From JBFEYJ01 sp041563315 (GTDB taxonomy: Bacteria > Pseudomonadota > Gammaproteobacteria > Thiohalomonadales > Thiohalomonadaceae): DNA of 17,808 nt. The notes beneath the pieces were generated by a model, which was given only the letters and a program-made list of their open reading frames with translations, had not been told where the DNA came from and did no database searches. A program made the translations under genes and the position numbers. Position 1 is the first letter of the stretch. Each line of letters starts with the position of its first letter. This document shows positions 14,183-17,808 of the stretch, one piece after another. The stretch lies in contig JBFFNE010000063.1 in NCBI GenBank assembly GCA_041563315.1, forward strand, positions 1-17,808, written 5' to 3'.

Positions 14183-15231
14183 ACACTCCCTTTAAAAGGG
14201 TGAGCTGGGGTACCCTAGGTTTTTCTCTCCCGCCAAGAAGTGAAAAACCATGAACAAGTACACCCAGCTCACCACAGAGGATAGATATACTATTGCCGCA
14301 CTGCGAAGACAAGGGCTAAATCATGCGGCTATAGGCCGACAAATAGGACGTCACCGCAGCACCATCAAACGTGAGATCGAACGCAACCATTGCCGTCTCG
14401 ATGGTGCCTATCGGGCTGAGAAAGCCGACAGCCGCACACGCGGAAGACGCTCCAGGTCTCGAAAGAACCAACAATTCACACCCGCCGATTACAAAGTTGT
14501 AGATCAGCTCCTTCGCTGCAAGTGGAGCCCGGAACAAACATCAGGCCATCTTCGCAAACAACAAACGCTATTCATCAGTCATGAGACTATTTATCAACAT
14601 GTCTGGCGAGATAAGCGTAATGGTGGAGACCTTTACACTCATCTGCGTTGCGCCCAGAAACAACGTCGCAAACGCTATCGGTCCTATGACAGCCGAGGAA
14701 GACTCGCCCAAAAACGCCATATCAGCGAACGGCCTAAATCCGTAGAGAACCGTAAGACACCCGGTCATTGGGAGATAGACACTGTCATGGGAGCAGGAAC
14801 CAAGGACTGCATTGTCACAATCGTCGAGCGTAAATCAGGCTACACGCTCATCGGCAAAATGCCGGACCGCACACAGGTTTCCTTAAACAAACGAGTACTG
14901 GCTATCATCAAGAACCATTTGCATAAATTCAAAACAATTACTTCTGATAATGGTACTGAATTTCACAGCTATGAACTTATTGAAAGCGCCACGGGTATTC
15001 GCTTCTACTTTGCCACGCCACATCATTCATGGGAGCGTGGCACCAATGAAAATACAAATGGCCTAATACGTCAGTACCTACCTAAATGAACCAGCATGCG
15101 CTCTTTTACTCAATACCAATGCAATGCTATTGCCAAACAACTGAACACCAGACCGAGAAAGCGTCTTGGTTTTAAAACGCCTGAAGAGGTCTATCTATGA
15201 GTCCCCATTATTGTTGCACTTCAAACTTGAT
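14162..15231 (+). mobile_element. IS30-family insertion sequence
   Basis: An IS30 transposase frame with flanking imperfect inverted repeats: 14162-14181 and 15212-15231 share the exact inner block AAGTGCAACA/TGTTGCACTT and match at about 14 of 20 positions overall. The length of about 1070 bp is normal for the family. I could not define the short target duplication by eye, so the outer ends may be off by a few bases. A CCCTTT-A-AAAGGG palindrome lies at 14188-14200. The element interrupts the cassette array. Confidence 0.8.
14250..15200 (+). pseudogene. IS30-family transposase with in-frame TGA
   Basis: From ATG 14250 the product has an N-terminal HTH (QLTTEDRYTIAALRRQGLNHAAIGRQIGRHRSTIKREI) and the DDE integrase core: D177 (HWEIDTVMG), D233 (TSDNGTEF) and E267 (ERGTNENTNG). 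D233 and E267 are 33 residues apart, as usual. The frame meets TGA at 15087-15089 after RQYLPK and then continues in frame for 36 codons (TSMRSFTQYQCNAIAKQLNTRPRKR...EEVYL) to TGA 15198-15200. Relatives have glycine after LPK, so GGA to TGA is the likely lesion. The 279-residue product retains all catalytic residues but lacks the conserved tail, so activity is doubtful rather than excluded. Confidence 0.9.
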
Positions 15232-15256
15232 ACTAGGGTCTCTTATATTTACTAAT

Positions 15257-16045
15257 TCAAGTTGCAAGTCCTGCAATCAAAGCAACCATCCCCAATATAC
15301 TGAAAAGAAAATTAATCACGAAATGTAATATAAGTGATGGAACTATACTTTTACTATGCCATACCACAAATGCGAAAGTAAGGCTGGCCATTAGCAAGAT
15401 CGGCAACAACCAAAGCTGGAATGTATGGTAGAAAGCAAATAATAAACCATTAATTATCCATGTTGGCCTGCCTATCCATGACATTTTTGGCATTAGCCAA
15501 GCTCTGAAATAAAAGTCCTCTGCCAAGATATTCAGTGCCAAAACAATAGCCATTATCGGCAGTAACCAATAAGCACCTAGCAGTGGCAGTTCCGGTGATA
15601 ATTGGTCGAGTGGTGTTGCGGCTGGATCTAATCCGCGAAGAAAAAACGGATAGTACTCGGGTGGCACAATGCCTAATGCCTCCCATACCTTAGGTAAAAC
15701 TGGTTGTATAATTGATACGAGCATTATCAACAATAGAGCCAAAGCCAGATAACATGCCCATTGCTTACCCGAAACGCGATTTAAACAGAGACGGGCTTTC
15801 AAGCTTACGTCTAACTTCCTGGCGTCATGCAAGAGTAGTATGAAAGCTAACACTGTGAGAATGGCAAGCATAATGCCTGCAACAATACCCCATCCAATAA
15901 TCGGCGAGATTCCGTCATTTACAATTTTTGGTAAAACCCAATGAAAACCTAACAAACCAAATGTACTAGGGACAAAAACAGCAAGAAATATTTGCCATGC
16001 ATTAAGGGGGGATGTTGTAGACCAATCAAAGTTTTTGTTTTTCAT
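15257..16045 (-). CDS. CPBP-family intramembrane metalloprotease
   Basis: 262 residues with about seven or eight hydrophobic segments. The three CPBP (Rce1/Abi) motifs are present: E176-D177-xxx-R181 (LAEDFYFR; the common form is EExxxR), F203-xxx-H207 (FAFYH) and H241-xxx-N245 (HFVIN). Family members cleave or otherwise act on membrane or prenylated proteins; bacterial ones include bacteriocin-immunity and processing proteins. The second glutamate of motif 1 is aspartate here, a conservative change. The gene has the AT-rich character and leftward direction of the cassette genes and lies right of the IS30 element, so it may be a cassette whose attC was lost at the IS junction. No attC is visible on its 5' side. 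Confidence 0.85.
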   Translation of the reverse strand: MKNKNFDWSTTSPLNAWQIFLAVFVPSTFGLLGFHWVLPKIVNDGISPIIGWGIVAGIMLAILTVLAFILLLHDARKLDVSLKARLCLNRVSGKQWACYLALALLLIMLVSIIQPVLPKVWEALGIVPPEYYPFFLRGLDPAATPLDQLSPELPLLGAYWLLPIMAIVLALNILAEDFYFRAWLMPKMSWIGRPTWIINGLLFAFYHTFQLWLLPILLMASLTFAFVVWHSKSIVPSLILHFVINFLFSILGMVALIAGLAT

Positions 16046-16119
16046 ATCTGGCTATCATTTCTACGGACAATAAATACCATAACATGCAATGACCAGCTCA
16101 CCCGGCCTTCGAAAAATAC

Positions 16120-16157
16120 CCATATATAGATATCTATATCTGCATATCTAAATATGG
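16120..16157. repeat. AT-rich inverted repeat upstream of the CPBP gene
   Basis: CCATATATAGATAT (16120-16133) and ATATCTAAATATGG (16144-16157) are complementary at 13 of 14 positions around a 10-base spacer. The left arm also overlaps the perfect 16-bp palindrome ATATAGATATCTATAT (16124-16139). It lies 75-112 bp upstream of the CPBP start; a TTGCCA near 16159 with TATAGA about 16 nt on could be a promoter embedded in it. Confidence 0.6.
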
Positions 16158-16413
16158 CAACACTCATTTCTCGTTCAATGCGGAATCAACTCGTAAATGC
16201 AACTCAAAAAGTCGGATTAGGGGAACATCATAGCCTTTCGTTCTGGCAAGAATGAGAGGCACCTATGACTACACGAACGCAGCTTACCCAAGAGCAACAA
16301 CGTCGATGTCACGATTCAAAAAAAATAGCCAGGAGTACCCGGCGGGTGGAAGGGAGTGTGATTAATCAAATTATCCATCCCTGTTATTTTGATGCGTGTT
16401 CCTTTCATTTTAT

Positions 16414-16450
16414 CCTCCCTCCCCCCCCTCTTTCCGAGGAGGGGGGGAGG
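16414..16450. repeat. GC-rich hairpin 3' of the TRAP protein gene
   Basis: CCTCCCTCCCCCCCCTC and GAGGAGGGGGGGAGG flank a TTTCC loop, 14 bp beyond the TRAP gene stop. The stem is long and G/C-rich but no T-tract follows on the minus strand. It may end or protect the transcript without being a canonical terminator, or be a member of the dispersed palindrome family. Confidence 0.6.
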
Positions 16451-16464
16451 TAAGATGATATCAA

Positions 16465-17583
16465 CTATACCCCGGCGCGTGCGTTGAGATACGCCCGCTC
16501 GGAAACATCGTGCCACTGCATCACCTGATCCCGGAAACGCTTGTACGATTCGTAGACCTTTCTGGAGACGGCGTCCTTTTCGGCGATTTCGGCCACCACG
16601 TCATCGGAGACTTTCTTCAGTTGCGCCAGCACATCGTCGGGGAATTTACGCAACTCCACATTGTGCTTTGTGACGAGGGTGTGCAGTGCTTCGTTGTTTC
16701 GCGCGGTCAGTTCCGACAGGCCGTCCAGGTTCGCGACCTTGCTGGCGTTGAGGACGATGGACTGCAGATCGGCCGGCAGCGCCTCGAACGCCTTTTTGTT
16801 GATGAAGCACTCCAGCGTGGTGCCCGGCTCGTGCCAGCCTGGGTAGTAGTAGTATTTGGCCGCCTTGTGCAGGCCGAAGGCGAGATCGTTGTAGGGGCCG
16901 ACCCATTCGGTGGCGTCGATGGCGCCGGACTGCAGCGAAGGGAAGATCTCGCCACCGGGGAGGCTGACCGGGGTGCCGCCAAGACGCTGCAGTACCTCGC
17001 CGCCAAGGCCGGGGATGCGCATCTTCAGCCCCTTGAGATCGTTCAGCGAGTTGATCTCCTTGTTGAACCAGCCGCCCATCTGTACCCCGGTGTTAAGCGC
17101 CGCGGTGGGGACCAGGCCGAACGGCTCGTAGACCTCTTTCCACAGCTCCATGCCGCCGCCATAGTAGAGCCAGGCGTTCATTTCCTGGGCTGTCAGCCCG
17201 AAGGGCACGGCCGCGAAGAACTGTGCCGCCTCGCTCTTGCCCTTCCAGTAATAGGATGCGCCGTGGCCCATCTCGGCGGTGCCGCGGGAGACCGCATCGA
17301 AGATCTCGAAGGCGGGCACCAGTTCGCCGGCGCCATACACCTTGACCTCGATGCGCCCGCCCGACATTTCGGTGATGAGCTCTGCCAGCTTGTTGGCGCC
17401 GGTGCCGAGACCGGGGAAGTTTTTCGGCCAGGTGGTGACCATCTTCCACTGGAATTTCTGCTGTGGCTGCTCTGCGCCTACGCTGGCCTGCTCGCTCTTT
17501 TTCTCGTCGCAGCCGGCCAGTAACCCGGCGCCCGCTGCCAGTGAACCGGCACCGATACTCTTGATCAGATCACGTCTTTTCAT
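16465..17583 (-). CDS. TRAP transporter substrate-binding protein (DctP/TakP-like), Tat lipoprotein
   Basis: 372 residues, with AAAGGGGAG 4 nt before the ATG. The N-terminus MKRRDLIKSIGAGSLAAGAG carries a twin-arginine motif (RRDLIK) and runs into lipobox LLAGC (C25), so export by Tat and lipid anchoring are predicted. The binding domain shows VTTWPKNFPGLGTG (49-62), R189 in KMRIPGLGG, E226-W227 in TEWVGPYND and E252 in GWHEPG. These resemble the 2-oxoacid-binding TakP and the lactate-binding TRAP proteins, in which such residues bind the carboxylate and a metal ion. The substrate is thus probably a small 2-oxo or 2-hydroxy acid, by analogy. No DctQ/DctM membrane genes lie downstream in the transcription direction, so they are either beyond the right edge (upstream) or elsewhere. 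Confidence 0.93.
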   Translation of the reverse strand: MKRRDLIKSIGAGSLAAGAGLLAGCDEKKSEQASVGAEQPQQKFQWKMVTTWPKNFPGLGTGANKLAELITEMSGGRIEVKVYGAGELVPAFEIFDAVSRGTAEMGHGASYYWKGKSEAAQFFAAVPFGLTAQEMNAWLYYGGGMELWKEVYEPFGLVPTAALNTGVQMGGWFNKEINSLNDLKGLKMRIPGLGGEVLQRLGGTPVSLPGGEIFPSLQSGAIDATEWVGPYNDLAFGLHKAAKYYYYPGWHEPGTTLECFINKKAFEALPADLQSIVLNASKVANLDGLSELTARNNEALHTLVTKHNVELRKFPDDVLAQLKKVSDDVVAEIAEKDAVSRKVYESYKRFRDQVMQWHDVSERAYLNARAGV

Positions 17584-17613
17584 GGCACTCCCCTTTCAGT
17601 TTTTTTGATTATT

Positions 17614-17652
17614 CACTCCCCTCTCCCCAACCCTCTCCCTGGGGGAGAGGGG
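17614..17652. repeat. GC-rich palindromic dispersed repeat
   Basis: CACTCCCCTCTCCCCAACCC followed by TCTCCCTGGGGGAGAGGGG: CCCCTCTCCC pairs with GGGGAGAGGGG. A second partial unit, CCTGGGGGAGAAGGGAG, lies at 17677-17693. Same family as 9508-9546, located upstream of the TRAP gene. Confidence 0.7.
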
Positions 17653-17772
17653 CTAGGTCCATGAAGCATTACGACGCCTGGGGGAGAAGGGAGCCTCCAT
17701 TTCGCAATGGCGTCATGTTCCCACTCACCTTCCGCAGCCTCTACCCTGAATTATGCCTGCCATCACTAATCC

Positions 17773-17808
17773 CCTTTGCGTCCTTTGCGTCCTTTGCGTC
17801 CTTTGCGT
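17773..17808. repeat. Tandem 9-bp repeat, at least four copies
   Basis: CCTTTGCGT is repeated four times without change and reaches the window edge, so the full copy number is unknown. 9 bp would keep a reading frame, but there is no sign of a gene here. Confidence 0.9.

Larger units (their letters stand above)
16046..16464. other. Gene-free stretch between CPBP and TRAP protein genes
   Basis: About 420 bp without a supported gene. It contains an AT-rich inverted repeat (16120-16157) and a GC-rich hairpin (16414-16450), listed separately. A rightward frame at 16265-16453 begins MTTRTQLTQEQQ after a GAGAGG site, but runs into the hairpin and looks non-coding. Confidence 0.5.

Noticed and set aside
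16265..16453. Rightward frame starting MTTRTQLTQEQQ, faintly like the start of some IS30-type transposases
   Set aside because: The resemblance stops after about a dozen residues and the rest runs into a poly-C/G hairpin; too weak to call a transposase remnant.
16510..17523. Long rightward frame of 337 codons
   Set aside because: It lies entirely opposite the TRAP binding-protein gene, which has clear domain content and a ribosome site; the rightward translation is His/Gly/Val-rich without a recognisable motif.

Overview
The window looks like a chromosomal segment of a gammaproteobacterium. The evidence is an OxyR with both redox cysteines, an encapsulated-ferritin protein beside a DUF3501 gene, DUF2164 and DUF1697 genes, a Tat-exported TRAP binding protein, and dispersed GC-rich palindromes (CCCTCTCCC/GGGAGAGGG type). 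This mix recalls Chromatiales-like or sulfur-oxidising lineages. That placement is inference; no rRNA or other marker is present.

Left part (1-10470), mostly GC-moderate housekeeping and accessory genes. An oxidative-stress/iron cluster reads rightward: the end of a DUF3501 gene, an EncFtn-type ferritin and oxyR 14 bp behind it. Then come a small exported four-cysteine protein, a Nudix hydrolase, a DUF2164 gene and a CAP-domain lipoprotein. A leftward three-gene operon follows (tetR, RND adaptor, RND pump; each junction is a 4-bp ATGA overlap), headed by a palindromic operator. A second DUF2164 paralogue has lost its stop codon and is translationally coupled to a DUF1697 gene.

Middle part (about 10550-16050), AT-rich and visibly acquired. 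This is an integron-type cassette array with no integrase in view (a CALIN-like array). Leftward genes of unrelated function (hypothetical 87 aa, GNAT acetyltransferase, YkgJ-type cysteine-cluster protein, hypothetical 93 aa) are separated by three attC-like sites of 61-78 bp. Their outer cores match the RYYYAAC...GTTRRRY pattern exactly or with one change, and the inner arms are complementary. The array is broken twice. A degenerate IS110-family element (about 1.45 kb, 9-bp inverted end repeats) sits within or at the edge of a fourth attC; its noncoding left end still folds like a bridge RNA. An IS30-family element (about 1.07 kb) sits on the first cassette gene, and its transposase carries an in-frame TGA. 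A gene fragment and a degenerate attC left of the IS110 relic suggest that the array originally extended there. The CPBP protease gene right of IS30 may be a further cassette.

Right part (16465-17808): an orphan Tat/lipoprotein TRAP substrate-binding protein of the 2-oxoacid/lactate type, flanked by strong GC-rich hairpins and a 9-bp tandem repeat that runs off the edge.

The best candidates for something under-described are the IS110 relic with a structured putative bridge RNA inside an attC array, and the EncFtn-oxyR gene pair in which the ferritin has no evident encapsulin-targeting tail.
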